From: Nigrospora sphaerica
Taxonomy: Eukaryota > Ascomycota > Sordariomycetes > Amphisphaeriales > Apiosporaceae
Assembly (NCBI GenBank): GCA_018287875.1
Contig: JAGVVL010000002.1
Coordinates: forward strand, 4,712,001-4,776,000
Direction of reading: 5' to 3'
DNA: 64,000 nucleotides
The first letter of the stretch is position 1. Each line of letters begins with the position of its first letter. The position numbers were made by a program, and so were the translations under genes. Below the pieces are notes generated by a model. The model saw only the letters and a list, made by a program, of their open reading frames with translations. It searched no databases and was not told where the DNA came from. Below are positions 33,346 to 45,277 of the stretch, piece after piece.

Positions 33346-34503
33346 ATGGCGGCCAGCTTCTGGGAATCGTCCCAGTCCCGCTGCTGGACATTCACAAAGG
33401 AGGAACTTGAGCAGATGCGCGATGCGCTGCATGAGGAGGACCAGGCGCTGGCCCAGATGTTCCCTCTTCCCGACTGGAAGCATATCAATATCTTTCTCAA
33501 CATGCGTAAGGCCGACCCCTCCTTCCCTCCCGGCTTCGGCCGCGACGCATGCCCGTCCATGGCTGACCTGCCGCCGTCTCCAGAGATCAACCGCCTCGCC
33601 AAGCGCATGAACATTCGCCAACAATGCGTGGCCACGGGTCAGATGTACCTAAAGCGCTTCTACACCAAAGTCAACATCCGGCGCACGAATCCCTACCTGG
33701 TCGTCTCGACTGCCCTCTATCTCGCCTGTAAAATGGAGGAGTCTCCGCAACACATTAGGATGGTGGTGACGGAAGCCCGCTCCTTGTGGCCCGGTAGGTA
33801 CCTTGCTTATATAGCCCCTGGGGTTTCGACGAGCCCGTCGCGCTCGGTCGCGCAACTTCGGGCCCGGACGGCGTGGCTAACTCGGGGTGCACGCTTTCCA
33901 GATCACCTCGCCACCGACGTCGCCCGCATCGGCGAGTGCGAGTTCTTCCTCATTTCCGAGATGAACTCGCAGCTCATCATCCACCAGCCCTACCGAACCC
34001 TGTCGAAGCTCCAGTCCACCTTCTTCCTGACCCCGGATGAGGTCAACCTCGCGTGGTCCATTATCAACGACCACTACATTACCGACCTCCCGTTGCTCTA
34101 TCCGCCTCACATCATTGCTCTGACGGCCATGCTGCTCTGCCTCGTCTTCCGACCCAACTCTGTGTCGGGCAATTCGGCGGCCACCAACATGGCGGCCGCC
34201 ACCGCCGCACTGGCCCAGGCCCAGGCACAGATCGGGCGCACCACGCCGATGCCGGGGGTCGCCAGCGGCCAGACGACGCCGAGCGGCGCCACCCCCGAAA
34301 AAGACAAGCAGCAGGAGGCCCGCGTCGGTAAGATACAGCGGTTTGCCGCCTTCCTCGCCGAGAGCGAGGTCAACATTGAGGACATGGTCGACTGCACCCA
34401 GGAGCTCGTTTCTTTCTACGAAGTGCACGAGCAGTACAACGACAAGGCAACCCGTGACCAGATCAACCGCTACGTTAAGGCCAGGGGCCTGGATAAGTCC
34501 TGA
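33346..34503 (+). CDS. ssn8: Cyclin C-like subunit of the Mediator kinase module (Ssn8)
   Basis: Partner cyclin of the Ssn3/CDK8 kinase in the RNA polymerase II Mediator, a nuclear transcription regulator. Exons 33346-33505, 33584-33793 and 33902-34503 give 323 aa, the usual SSN8 length. Motifs are MAASFWESSQ at the start, the spliced NIFLNMQINRLAKRMNIRQQ, then MYLKRFYTKVNIRRTNPYLV, ALYLACKMEESPQHIR, GECEFFLISEMNSQLIIHQPYRTL, INDHYITDLPLLYPPHIIALTAML and a C-terminal cyclin fold ending RYVKARGLDKS. An Ala/Gln-rich insert sits near residues 225-270. Both introns (78 and 108 nt) are multiples of three without stops, so the unspliced frame is open throughout. The join points were chosen because they restore QINRL and WPDHLATDVARIGECEFF, as in other SSN8 proteins. 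Confidence 0.92.
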   Translation: MAASFWESSQSRCWTFTKEELEQMRDALHEEDQALAQMFPLPDWKHINIFLNMRKADPSFPPGFGRDACPSMADLPPSPEINRLAKRMNIRQQCVATGQMYLKRFYTKVNIRRTNPYLVVSTALYLACKMEESPQHIRMVVTEARSLWPGRYLAYIAPGVSTSPSRSVAQLRARTAWLTRGARFPDHLATDVARIGECEFFLISEMNSQLIIHQPYRTLSKLQSTFFLTPDEVNLAWSIINDHYITDLPLLYPPHIIALTAMLLCLVFRPNSVSGNSAATNMAAATAALAQAQAQIGRTTPMPGVASGQTTPSGATPEKDKQQEARVGKIQRFAAFLAESEVNIEDMVDCTQELVSFYEVHEQYNDKATRDQINRYVKARGLDKS

Positions 34504-35734
34504 CGCTGCCAACATCTGCCTTGAGAGACATTGCCCGTCCTATCCAGCAGTGTGGCTGCCGCCGTCGATACAATCGACAACCGTGAGTAACCTATCGACG
34601 AGCTTCGCACATGCCGTGTGTCCTGGATGCCCTGTCGTAGACGAGACTGGAGGCTCGGGTGGGCGATAATATGCCTTTGTCTAGGCGGTACGCCTATAAC
34701 CGGCGGCGTGACATACCACCACCGAATGTGGCATGTCAAAACTACTACTGGCTTTGAGTCTTGCAAAGCTCCTCGTTTGGCGCCCTCAAGAGGTGTTGGC
34801 GCCGTTGTTGAATGGCAGTTCGACCTTTCGGCGAAAATCAAACACCTTGCAGCGGCGCCCAGTGCCTGCTTTACCTGCGTGGCCCCCTAGGTTGTCAAGG
34901 CACTTTGCTTTTTGGGGCCGACGGCCGTCCACATGCGAACAGTTCTAGCATAGCAGCGGCGTCGCCCAGCGCTTGTGCGCTTGTGCGACGCGGGGGTCCT
35001 GCCGAACGTCGCCGGCTGGAGTGAATCCTGTACGGCCGGGCCGACGAGACGAGGTGTGACGGGTAGCTCGTACGACTGTGCGCCGTACGGTGTGGTTTCA
35101 TCGCCAAGCCAGTCGGATGGCATGGGAGAGCGACTGGGTAATGCAGACTGGGAAAGGCCCGAGATGGCCCGGTCGGGCGATGCCGGCAGACTCCCAACAG
35201 GTCCCAATCCTTTCTCCGCCCTCGCGGTATGCGCTGCCCGCGCCGCCCAGACGTGTCGCGGAAAGCGAGGAATCAAGGTGGCGTGGTTCACGGCTCACTT
35301 ACGGACGGCATGAGACAAACAGGCCGGGTGCTTCTTATGTGCATGTGTCTGCGAGCCATCGCATGCGACGACGACAATTCCCGGGAAGGTCCCAGGGTCC
35401 TCAGCTGTGGCCGCGCGGCGCAGGAGGGTGGGATATGGCCAAAGGTACTTGGCGTGTGGCAGATGGAGGTATGGGCAGTGTGGCAACAACGGCCGCCGTG
35501 CAAAAGCCGATCCATAACTTCGCGGCAGGTACGTACCCATCCATATTCATAAACCTGGCTGTCCTCGTCGGGCTTCCAGAACCTTGGGGTAGAAGGTGTC
35601 GCAGTACGGATAGACCGAGACCCCAAGGGATTTGGTCTGTGTCTTCCGTTCCCGACCTGCCGACCAAGAGCGGGGTGCCCGTCTGGGTGAGACCTTATGC
35701 AAGCATTGTGGGTGTACGTGTGTACCTGTGTATC

Positions 35735-35750
35735 TGTGTGTGTGTGTGTG
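35735..35750 (+). repeat. (TG)n microsatellite
   Basis: Eight TG units with imperfect GT-rich flanks from about 35708. Confidence 0.8.
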
Positions 35751-37670
35751 AACGTATGCACCCTAGAGTACCTGAAGGCTACAGGTGGGGTGGGAATTGC
35801 CACCACCGTATACGACATGTACAACGAGCGGTGAATGGGGCATGCTACGGTGTACAGTAGAGTATACTGTGGTAGACGGTGAGGATGAACAAGAAAACAC
35901 CATGACGATCGTTCCTCGCGTCACACCAGGGGGGAAAGTCGGTTCTTTGTACACACTCCCCAACTCCCGCTGTTCGTTTACAGCCCATGGCATACTGTGT
36001 ATCTTGCATGGGATCGATACGGCCAGCGTGCAGTGGAGCGATAGGCTCGCAGCATCGAACATTTCGAAATCTTGGAACCACCCCAGACACCAGCGGGGCT
36101 GTGGCAAGCGTGGCAAGCCGTGGCAAGCAGCTATGTGCGAGTGGCGGTGGTATCGTAGCATTTGCACTCCCGCTCCGTCCCATATACACAGCAACGTCTC
36201 GGTAGAGCCTACTCGGCTCACGTCACATTTCTTCTGGTGCTTTGTCCTGCCTCTGCTCCCGTGTGGCCCGTACGTGCCAACCCCCCCATCTTACGTACGC
36301 GTGAAGGCGGGAAGGCATCACCACGGGCCGGTGGCTGCGCGACGGTGGCGCGCCGAGGCAGATGGGGGTTAGATATACTGCTGACCCGGGCTATGGAACC
36401 ACTCGCCGATCCGCCCCGGGACAGGGTCGAGAAGAGGCACACGGCGCGCAGCGCTGATGAGACAGGCTGGCGCGGCTGACGAAGGGGGTGAGGCCCGCGA
36501 GAGCGTCCGAGGACACGAAAGAAGGGCGGGGAGAACACTGGATGGGGAGACACGGGGGACCCGAACACAGGCGGGCGTGCGCGCGCGGGGCCGGCCACTA
36601 CGACCCGACGGTGCATGACCTACCTGGGCGGGTTCAGGGGCCCCCAAAATAGCATGCGGTTCGAGGGGGGGCGAGGTCAAGTGACTGGACTGGGGACGGG
36701 CAGACGGGCGAGCGCATGGAACGCCTCTCAAGAGTTCTGGATCGTAAGCCGGCTCGGGAGACCAACCGACTACCGGCTTCCTTAGCGCCAGCCGCGCATT
36801 CAGCTGGTACACTCGGAGTACCCAGACGAGCCAGGCGAGACCCCCCGTAGCGAACTGGACGGTCAATTAAAGCCTGGGTGGGAATCTTTGTCTTCGTACA
36901 GTACGTTACACCGGGCTCGGCTGGGTTGCATTTCCATTTCCATCTCAACTCCAGGGTTCCTCGGTCGAGGCCAGATGGGCGAGATGGGGCACAGGGCGCA
37001 GCCAACCCCTCCCTCTTCATCGTGGGGACGGGTGGTCGAAGCTTTCACTCGAAGGCTGGCTCGCTGGCCAGGTACTTGCGCATAGGCGCCCAAGCAGCCC
37101 GAGCTGTCTCGTACCCCCCGTAGCGCTGTAGATGGCAATTGGTGCGGCGTGGCGTTTCCGATACCATGTCTGCGACGGCCCCGGGAGGGGGGGGCGGTCT
37201 GCGAATGATCAAGACGGCATCCCCACGAACTAAGTACTACTACGCATGCGCATACGCTGGAACGTACATGGCCTGCGCTACCGACGGCGCCGACGGCAAC
37301 CCACGCTGGACGCCGCGGGGGGGCGACGGTTGAAGAGCGGGCGCGTCAACGGAACTTTGACCACCGCACGCCAGCGCCCGCTGGCAGCCCATTCACGAGT
37401 AGGGGAGGAGGGAGGGAAGGGAGGGATACCTCTCCTTGGTCCACGGAGGTACATACAGCGAGCACCGCAAGGCACACCCTGATGATGCTGGCGCTTTGAA
37501 ACGCCGACTGGTCCCTTCGGGGTCCCGCGACCCAGAGAGGTCTGTCGCTTGAAACGGTCGCATGCCATGGCTGCCAGGCCTACCGGGGGCGGGCTGTCAG
37601 CCTGCCCGGTCGTTTAGGGCGGAGGGTAGCCCGAGCCTCACCGCGTGGCGTGGTTGTGCAAGTGCGCGTG

Positions 37671-37701
37671 GGTGTGTGCGTGTGCGTGTGTGCGTGTGCG
37701 T
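37671..37701 (+). repeat. Imperfect (TG/CG)n microsatellite
   Basis: Alternating purine-pyrimidine GTGTGTGCGTGTGCG-type run, a sequence class that can adopt Z-DNA. Confidence 0.75.
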
Positions 37702-38446
37702 ACGCGCACAGCCGGATCGCAGGCGACGGCAGCGCCTGTTGCGGTTGTGTGCGGGAACGACAGGAGGATGGGCACCCATCGACCACCGCCCGTCTGTATA
37801 CATGGGCAAAAAGAGATTGGCTCCCTACACTACAGGCCCATGGGGGTTCTCGTGGGTGTGGGCAGTTGGATTGGCCCAATGATGAGGATGGAAGATCGAG
37901 CCATCCACACCTTCATCCATTCCCGTGTCCGTGAGGCCTGTCTATTCGCCCGCCCACTCTCACTCTCTGCATATAGCGAACTGCCTGGCATAACATACCT
38001 AACCTTGGCTACTGATCGTCGAATCGGTACGTTCGGGCAGACATGTACAGCGCACGCATCCACCTGCAAGCCCTTGCGCAGCACGCGGCCTGGCTAATCA
38101 ACCACCACCGCCTCAACCCCTCGTCCCCCTTCTAGCCCGTCTTGGACTCCTTGGGCTGCAGGTGGCTTGCAGCGGCCCCAGCCAGTGTCGCCGGTCTGGC
38201 AGGCTGGGCCCAAGAGCGACTGGCCGGTAGCGAAACTTGTGTCAGACGTCGCAGCGCCTACGGCGTGTACACTATCTCCTTGGGGCCTAGATCGACAGAA
38301 CGTCGACAGCCATCAATCATCTGGAACGCACGGGCCTCTATTCGCTCGCCGGTTGTTCCGCCCGGCGCCCAAGGACAGGACCAGAGAGGCCTCAGGTGTG
38401 ATCCATCCCATATCGGTCAACTGCCTGGTCACACACATACTCCCTA

Positions 38447-38482
38447 TCTCTCTCTCTTTCACACACACACACTCTCTCTCAC
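38447..38482 (+). repeat. (CT)n-(CA)n-(CT)n compound microsatellite
   Basis: TCTCTCTCTCTTTC followed by seven CA units and then CTCTCTCTC. Confidence 0.8.
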
Positions 38483-38789
38483 GACCGTGAACCGTACTGG
38501 ACGGTGCGGGCGACACCGTCTCACACAGTTACAACGATACAGTGTTGGAAGAGCCGAAGGGCTGGTGGCGATGACCTTTTGCCGCCCCGGGGCCCCGAGC
38601 AACCCACCCCTCAGTGTGCGCTTCACTGCCTCTGCGGCTAATCGTAAGTTCGTCATGCGCATGAGGTGGGCTAGCGCCGCTGTTGTGTAGGGCTGCCCGC
38701 CATAAAGGGACCGACCAGACTGAGCGGCGTGTACGGTACTTGTAGCAACACGTTGGAGTTGGGAACCCGAAAGTGGAATGGGGTTGAAA

Positions 38790-38804
38790 GGGGGGGGGGG
38801 GGGG
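38790..38804 (+). repeat. G15 homopolymer
   Basis: Fifteen consecutive G; exact length uncertain for technical reasons. Confidence 0.8.
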
Positions 38805-41167
38805 AGTTCGACCTATCCTTTCCGTGTTCCTTTCCGGCCCACGGCTTCCGAACCCAGTCCAGTACCGTTACGACATGAACCGTGACCAGCACCAAAGTCT
38901 GGTTCGCGCAAGCGAGAAGCAATAGTCGGGTGGGATCTCGCTCGCTGTGATTGCGACTGGACGGGTGCCTCATCACAGAAGATACGATCACGGAATTAGT
39001 TCGGATCCCTAATGGGAAACGCAATTCCAAAAGGGACCCATCCGCCCAACTCTCAGGTACGGTACGGTCCGGCTCGTATGCGATCGGTCGTTCGAGCGAG
39101 AGGCGATGGCCGCCCAGACCCCTGAGGCTCGGCTCGGCGGTTTACCATTCTCCGTTACAAGCGAGCCTTCTAGCTGCCCATCTGGGGTCGAGAATAAGCA
39201 GGCAGGCCGGCGAGCTGGATCACAAGCGGCACACCCAGTAATGACACCGTCTCCCCAGACTCAACAAATTGACCATCGGTGGGCTTGGATCAATCCAATG
39301 TTGCCCCCCCACCGGGCCTGCCACCATCGTCTCGTCTCATCTCACGATTATGAACGTCCCCTCCCCCGGTACCGATCCGAGGGATATGCTTGTACTTGTG
39401 CGAGCTTGACGAGCTCCGGGCATCCGGGAATTCCTAGTAAGGAGTTTGGTTAGCCCATGTGCATCGTATGTGCTACGACTGTAGATGCATTTGCACAAAC
39501 CTCAGCGGACTGTTGTCAGTGCGCGTTGTGCATGCGTTGGGGCAGGCGGGTATCCATACCGACAAAGGTCTGAAAGATGCACAGCGAGATGTACGTAGTA
39601 TGAATGGATGGATGCAAGGGGGATGGGAATTTATCCACCCACTCAGCGAGCTCATCGTTTCCCCAGTCCGGAATACGTTTTCAGACAACAGATCGATACA
39701 ATACTGGGTATGTCCGCCCCCAGCACCGCATGATATGACACCTTATGAACGCATCGACCACCCCTCAGCCCCATACGTTGTGCGCAAAGGCGGCTGTGGG
39801 TGTGTGGGGCCAGCGCCTACCAGTTTGAGTATGCCTACTGTCTGTGAATACGATGATGTACTTACAGTATGGAATTCATGAATGTACGGACAGTCGCCCA
39901 CCACGAAGCTCGAACGGCTGGCGGGCATCGACAGACCGAAACCCCCGCAAAGTCGCCCGGCTGTGTGGCTCAGCGATAGAATCTGGCGCCTACCTACCTA
40001 ACTTCACGGTCCGGCTTGGCTCAGCCACGGAAGCTCAGTTATACGTCTATTACGGAGCCCGGTTTGGTCTCGTTAACTTGTTACACGCAAGCACGGGCAA
40101 GCCAGCCGACGTTGAAAGCAGGGAGAGTGATATGTATCCGCGCGCGTCCTCCGCTGCCGCCGGCTGGCCGGCTGAGCAGAAGAAAACATGCATGCATGCG
40201 GGCGCGTCTCACTTCGCCACAGAAAGCGCCCAAAAGCACGCACACACTGTGCCGTAGTGCAACGATGACCGAAAAAGCGCAGCGAGAATAACAATAACAT
40301 CAACAATAACAACCCCCGCCGACCGTTCATGACCACCACCACAAACGACCGTGATCGACCGACCAGAGGCAGGCTCGAACGCCGTCGGTGGCACCCAGTC
40401 CCTGGCCAGCATGGCGTCAGTGAGCTGGGCCTGGTCTCGATGACGGTTGGTGGCGAATCGACTTTGATTGGCCTCATCTGCCCACCTCCGCTTTAATTCA
40501 AAGACGGATTATCCATGCCGACGACGACGACGACAGCACCCATAGTTTGTGTAGGAGTACCAACTACTTGTTCTAGCTATTGTGCACATCGCACTCGATC
40601 TATAGTCGCTATTCGATCCCTTGTGGCAGGAGGTTGTAGCGCATGCGAATAGGGTATGGGGTGGTAGGGAGAGAGAGAGGGAGAGAGGCTGACGGGCAAC
40701 TCCGTCGCTCCCGCTTTTTTTGCTTAAATCCAGAGAGGGAGAGCCGGCAGAGCGTACGGAGAAAGCATGAACGGCAGGTAAGTACCTACTAACTTACCTA
40801 CCTACCTCCCTTACCTACTTTTGGCCTTATTGTAGTCATGTATCCACTCACCTATTTGACCTATGGCAGGTACTGCGCGGGTATCCGGGAAAAAGGTACA
40901 GGCATGCGCAGCCTGCGCCCCCTGCTTTGGCCTGCTTGGCCTGCTGCCCTGCTGCCCTGCCTCGCTCGCTCATGGAACCCAAGCAGCCAAGGTGCCGCCC
41001 GCTTATTAGTGCCTAAGGCCCTCCCCTGGAGCCAATCTGCGGTGCCCGTGAGCGCTGGGCCTCCCCACCCGAGTACCCGCTGCTACACGCCCTCCTCCAT
41101 TTCGGGTCGTTGTAGTGCGAATCTGCCCGTACTGGGTTCGTACAACTGGTACTTCGCACATCCCATT

Positions 41168-41203
41168 GGGATGGATGGGATGGGTGGGATGGATGGGATG
41201 GGA
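41168..41203 (+). repeat. GGGATGGAT-type short tandem repeat
   Basis: Repeated TGGGATGGA and GGGATGGG units followed by the palindrome GGGATCCC. Confidence 0.7.
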
Positions 41204-41489
41204 TCCCATCGCCCATCTGCGCTCCAGTCGGTCCTGTGCTGTCCCTGTCGCTAGCCAGTCCCTGCTGCCACCGGCCCCCCCTTCTCCCCCCGTCCCTGTC
41301 CTGTGCTGTCCCTGCTCGCTCACATCCCATCCTTCCAACAAAATCAATTGCCCACGAGCCCACCCACACACCATTCCAGCTCTCTCAGGTGCTGCTGCGG
41401 GTGGTGCTACTGCTGCTCTTTCCAGTACTCCGTGCTCAACCCCCCTAGTGCCGACCGGTCGACGCTACCTCCTAACTAACGGCCACACC

Positions 41490-41650
41490 AATTTATCAGG
41501 CATCCTACTTCCCCCCTCCCCCTCCCTCTCCATTTCTCCCTCCTCCTCGCCTGCACCCGTGTACACAAATCCCCGTTTGCCCAATCCATCCCATACATAT
41601 TGCCCTCCCACACTCGACACACACATATACACAGCGACAGCAACAATAGC
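41490..41650 (+). promoter_or_regulatory. C/T- and CA-rich leader or promoter tract upstream of the Ser-rich protein gene
   Basis: Long pyrimidine run (CTTCCCCCCTCCCCCTCCC and following) and then CA-rich sequence about 500-600 bp before the ATG at 42104. This is the pattern of fungal promoters with long leaders; the function is inferred. Confidence 0.35.
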
Positions 41651-42103
41651 CGCCCACGCGTTTTCGCTCTTCAGAACCAAAACCAAACAAAGATATACAC
41701 ACACTTTGGAACTAGCACGCCTCAGCCCCCTGCCCCCAGTGGCCTGGTCTCATCCCTCTTTGCGGCCTGTCATTGTTGTTGTTTCACAAGTCGGTTTTAA
41801 TACCGCACAAGTTCGGCGAACCCACCCACGCGCCTACCACCTCACACGCCACCCGACACCCCCCTAGCCTAGTGCCTAGCTGAACGCACGCACCGCAAGC
41901 CCGCACATAATTCACCGCCACCCGTCGCTTCTCTCGTCTTTCCGCCCGCTCGCCTCGTCATTCCTCAGCATTGCTACCAATCTACATATTCACTCACCCA
42001 CGACGACCACCAACCATCCCCATCCACACACGACTCGGCTCCCACCCCGCCACCAACGAAACATCCAGCTACCGTATACGTTACCTTCATCTAGTTCGCC
42101 AAC

Positions 42104-42750
42104 ATGTCTGCCTACTACCAATTCAGCCACCACCACCACCAGCCCACAGCCACCGGTCCCTCGGCCTCGCACAACCACCACGGGCGGAACCGGAGGGCCC
42201 CGAGGCTGTCGGTCTCGCAGAACTCGCACCGGCAGTTCCGAGGCGTGCGCAGCATGAAGGAGCTCAGCGAGACGGTCGCCGTGTCGAGCTTCCGCAACCA
42301 GTTCGAGACGAGCCGCTCCTTTGACCTCGAGGACGACCTGGAGTTCTGCCCCAAACTGCTGACGGAGAGCGACGTAAGTGCATGGATTGCCCGTCCACCG
42401 CGGCGGTAATTCGAACTGGCAACGTTACTAACCGTACCCTCGTGCAGCTCGTCACCATCAGTAGCGCATCGTCGGACCGTTCGTCCATGTCGAGCAACTC
42501 GCCTAATGCCTCGCCGACGCAGCACACGCAGCAGGTCGCTTCGGCCTTCTCGCTCAACTCAACGTCGCCCGCTTTCATCCCCCCGGCCTACCAGAGTCAG
42601 CAGGCGACGCTCAAGCTGCACCAGCCCGCCGCCACGCGCACCCGCAACGCCATACCCATCATCAACCCCGCCAACGGCCTGACCATGTCGAGCCCCCCGC
42701 CGTCGGTGTCGCCGGGCCGGATGCAACAGCCTCTCGGCCGACGCTGGTAA
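42104..42750 (+). CDS. Small Ser/His-rich conserved fungal protein of unknown function
   Basis: Exons 42104-42373 and 42448-42750 (74-nt intron, GTAAGT/GCAG, phase 0) give 190 aa. The N-terminus is MSAYYQFSHHHHQPT. The most structured part is SVSQNSHRQFRGVRSMKELS then ETVAVSSFRNQFETSRSFDLEDDLEFCP, an acidic-hydrophobic core. A Ser-rich tail (SSASSDRSSMSSNSPNASP) is followed by AFSLNSTSPAFIPPAYQSQQ, then KLHQPAATRTRNAIPIINPA, and the protein ends MQQPLGRRW. No membrane segment, signal peptide or known catalytic motif is visible; it looks largely disordered. The pattern resembles a conserved Pezizomycotina protein, but I cannot name it. GGTAAG overlaps the stop codon, so a further exon cannot be excluded. 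The exceptionally long upstream region is notable. Confidence 0.78.
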
Positions 42751-43931
42751 GCGGCCGTTCCGGCTGCTGCCGCGTCGTCTCAGGTTCTGGTATGACGCCG
42801 CAGAGTTTGCCGTGTCTGTTCGCGCGCGCGCTCCGGTGACGGTCCATCTTGGCGGGTACCGATACGACGGGAGGGGTTTTTTTCCCAGGCATCGACAAAT
42901 CCTATCATCTACACTACGGGCCACCAGGCGGCTGGCCCACCACCGACACGACACCTCGGATCCCTCACGACTTGTACAAATATCCTTATTCGACATGCCA
43001 TTGTGTTCATCGCAAACTTTGATTTCCAGAGCTTTCACGATGGGCCCGGCGCACGACTGAAGATACTCGATACCTCTTTGTTTTCGCTCGGTTTTTCCTG
43101 GGAAAATACCTGGACCCAAAATACTCGGTTTTCGGTGTTCCGCCCCTCGCCAGAAGGGGGGTTTTCTGCGAGGGGGCCACGGACGGGCGTTCACGTTCAA
43201 ATTCTCGGCTTCGGCTGCTTGTCTTTTTTCCACACTTAATTCGCATTGGTTTTCATGCCACGGAGTCACCTGGGATTCACACGGAGCGGCCACGATACAG
43301 TCATCACGGGTTCATGACGCGAAGAAAATACCACATATAGAGCATGTGTTTTCTGCCGGGGTTGGTCGTGTTTTTGTCATGCAAGGGAAGCAGGCGGGGT
43401 CTTGTCCACTCACACTCTCACAACAGGCGTGTTTTGTTTCTTCCTTGGGATCGGTTCACGTTGCAATGGGAGGGGGATGGATATTCGGGTCGGAGAGAAT
43501 CTCAGCACATCAATTGGGTCTTTGGGAAGGGGGTCTGGCGATTGTGCTTTTGCGTTCATGGAGAAGGAGTCGGGTTCACATCGTCCATCCTAGGATGCGA
43601 TGCAATAAACGGATTGACGTTCCTCTTGACATCAAGACTTTTTCGCTCTTTCTATACGATTTTTCCGGCGCTGACGGCGACCGTTCCGAGCAGATCAAGA
43701 CTGGAAGCAGCAGTCACGGCAATCGACGCGAAGCCGGGAGGCAGACTTGACGGGTCTGTCTACATGGAATCCGGTCCAGCAGCCCCCGCAGGTGGCCCGC
43801 AGGGTTCGCAGCCAGCACATGGGCGGTGGGGGGTTGGCCGTGGCGCGTCGGCGTGCAAGTGTGGCCGACTTTTGGCCCCTTCGCAGCTTCTCTCGGCTTT
43901 CGCCTCGCGGCAATTGTCGCGTGTCCATGTC

Positions 43932-43982
43932 TCTGTGTGTTTGTGTGTGTGTGCGTGTGTGCGTATGTGTGTGCGTATGTGT
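43932..43982 (+). repeat. Imperfect (GT)n microsatellite
   Basis: About 50 bp of GT units with TG-CG variants. Confidence 0.8.
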
Positions 43983-44162
43983 CTTGGATCTCGGCACAGG
44001 ATATGTCGGCAGCTGTGCGACGGTGCCGCCGCGAGACATGCGCGCGGTCGCTGGACCGCGCGACCACGGACGGCACCGCGGGCGGGCGGGAAATACCAGC
44101 CCCGCGTGGGAGGTATGTAGGAGAAAGGGGGCAGATTGGCCGGGGTGGTAGCTCCGCCGGTC

Positions 44163-44200
44163 ATTCTCTCTCCCTCCCTTCTCTCTTTCTCTATCTCTCC

Positions 44201-44233
<33 letters not shown>

Positions 44234-44238
44234 TCTCT
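44163..44238 (+). repeat. (CT)n polypyrimidine microsatellite
   Basis: About 75 bp of CT units with a few TTC or CCC interruptions, nearly pure from 44200. Confidence 0.85.
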
Positions 44239-44486
44239 AATTCTTCCTCTTTCCTCCTCCCGGTAAGCTGTATGCAACAAGAGTTTCCTCGTCGAGTACC
44301 AACGGAATGGTCAGATGACTCGGAAAATTGAACTCCCGTCTATTCTACGCGTTCTCTTGCTGTCGTGCCCAAATTACTTCGTGTACCAACATACCTACCT
44401 ACCTACCCGAGCACGCAAGTACCCATAGTCACTGCTTTACGCTTACAGGTATCGTGTGGGGGGTGGGTTGGTGGTATGAGCTGGTT

Positions 44487-44502
44487 CCCCCCCCCCCCCC
44501 CC
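44487..44502 (+). repeat. C16 homopolymer
   Basis: Sixteen consecutive C. Confidence 0.8.
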
Positions 44503-45277
44503 ATTCGGTGTTGGACCGACACACTTTGTACCACGGCACCAGCGGTGGGCCCCTGATCCATTGTTCGCTCGGCCGGTGCCTTTGCCATGCAGCTTCGGTG
44601 CTTCATGGCGAGGCCTGGGATAATTCCCCCCTTCTCTCTCCCTCTCCCTCGCCCCGTGTGGGTACGTAGTAGCCGGTCGTCTGCTCCCTCGTCGTGAGCG
44701 CCTTCCCCTTCCCAGCTCTGCCTCCTCCGTCGGCGGAGGACGGGTTGCCCGCCCCCGTACGCGGTCCCCCGGGCAGCCGCCGGATCCCGCGCCCGTCGGT
44801 GCCGGGCTGGGCCGTTTGCCCGCCGCTTTGCTTTCTTCTCTCCCCTGGCGGAAGCCGACTTGGCATTGGGCGGATGGCCTGGCTGCGTACGCGTCATGCG
44901 TCGTACAGCGTCACATGTTGGTCGTTCTTAACTACGACTCTCCTGTACATATTCCACGGCCTATTTTGCCTGCTTTCTTGCGCAGCTTCTTACCCGTCAT
45001 TGGGTAGTGTAGGTTTCATGTGCCTTGTTGATTGATACCCTTGGGAAAAGAAAAATGAGGCGTTGGGAGGGAAAGGGGCGGGGAGCAGTTCCATACACCT
45101 TGAACGTCAACTTGATATGTTTACCTACTCAGCCGAGCTGCTCTTGCGTTATGCCGGTGTTACGTCTCCCTAAAGGAAGGCCTACGCACCTTTCCACGGG
45201 GTTCTTCACCATGGCCTGCCTTTCAGTGTGGAAACTTACGATGAGTCTCGTAAGAGACAAAAGCATGAAAAAAGAAG

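Larger units (their letters stand above)
34504..42103. other. 7.6 kb gene-poor stretch
   Basis: No ORF in this stretch shows family resemblance, consistent composition or a plausible exon chain. Frames are short, mirrored on both strands and rich in Cys, Trp and His. It holds several microsatellites (35735-35750, 37671-37701, 38447-38482), a G15 run, a GGGAT-type tandem near 41168 and TACC-type repeats (40781-40822). The last 0.9 kb (from about 41220) is C/T/A-rich on the + strand, like the leader and promoter of the next gene. No transposon remnant recognised. Confidence 0.55.
42751..45277. other. Intergenic, with microsatellites
   Basis: 2.5 kb between the Ser-rich protein gene and tRNA-Pro. 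The frames at 43344-44120 span T-rich and GT-repeat sequence and have no family look. GT and CT repeats and a C16 run are listed separately. No gene supported. Confidence 0.55.

Noticed and set aside
33794..33901. Reading cyclin C as one exon through the in-frame introns
   Set aside because: Both segments have GT-AG ends, and removing them restores the family sequence (QINRL, WPDHLATD).
35078..35860. 260-aa frame on the + strand in the gene-poor stretch
   Set aside because: Rich in Trp, Cys and Arg, contains a VCVCVC run from a TG repeat, and opposite-strand frames are equally long.
41115..41867. 250-aa frame on the + strand upstream of 42104
   Set aside because: Pro/Ser/Thr-rich translation of C/T-rich leader DNA.
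43344..44120. 258-aa open frame on the + strand
   Set aside because: Runs through GT repeats (CVCACVRMCVRM) and T-rich DNA; no splice logic or family look.
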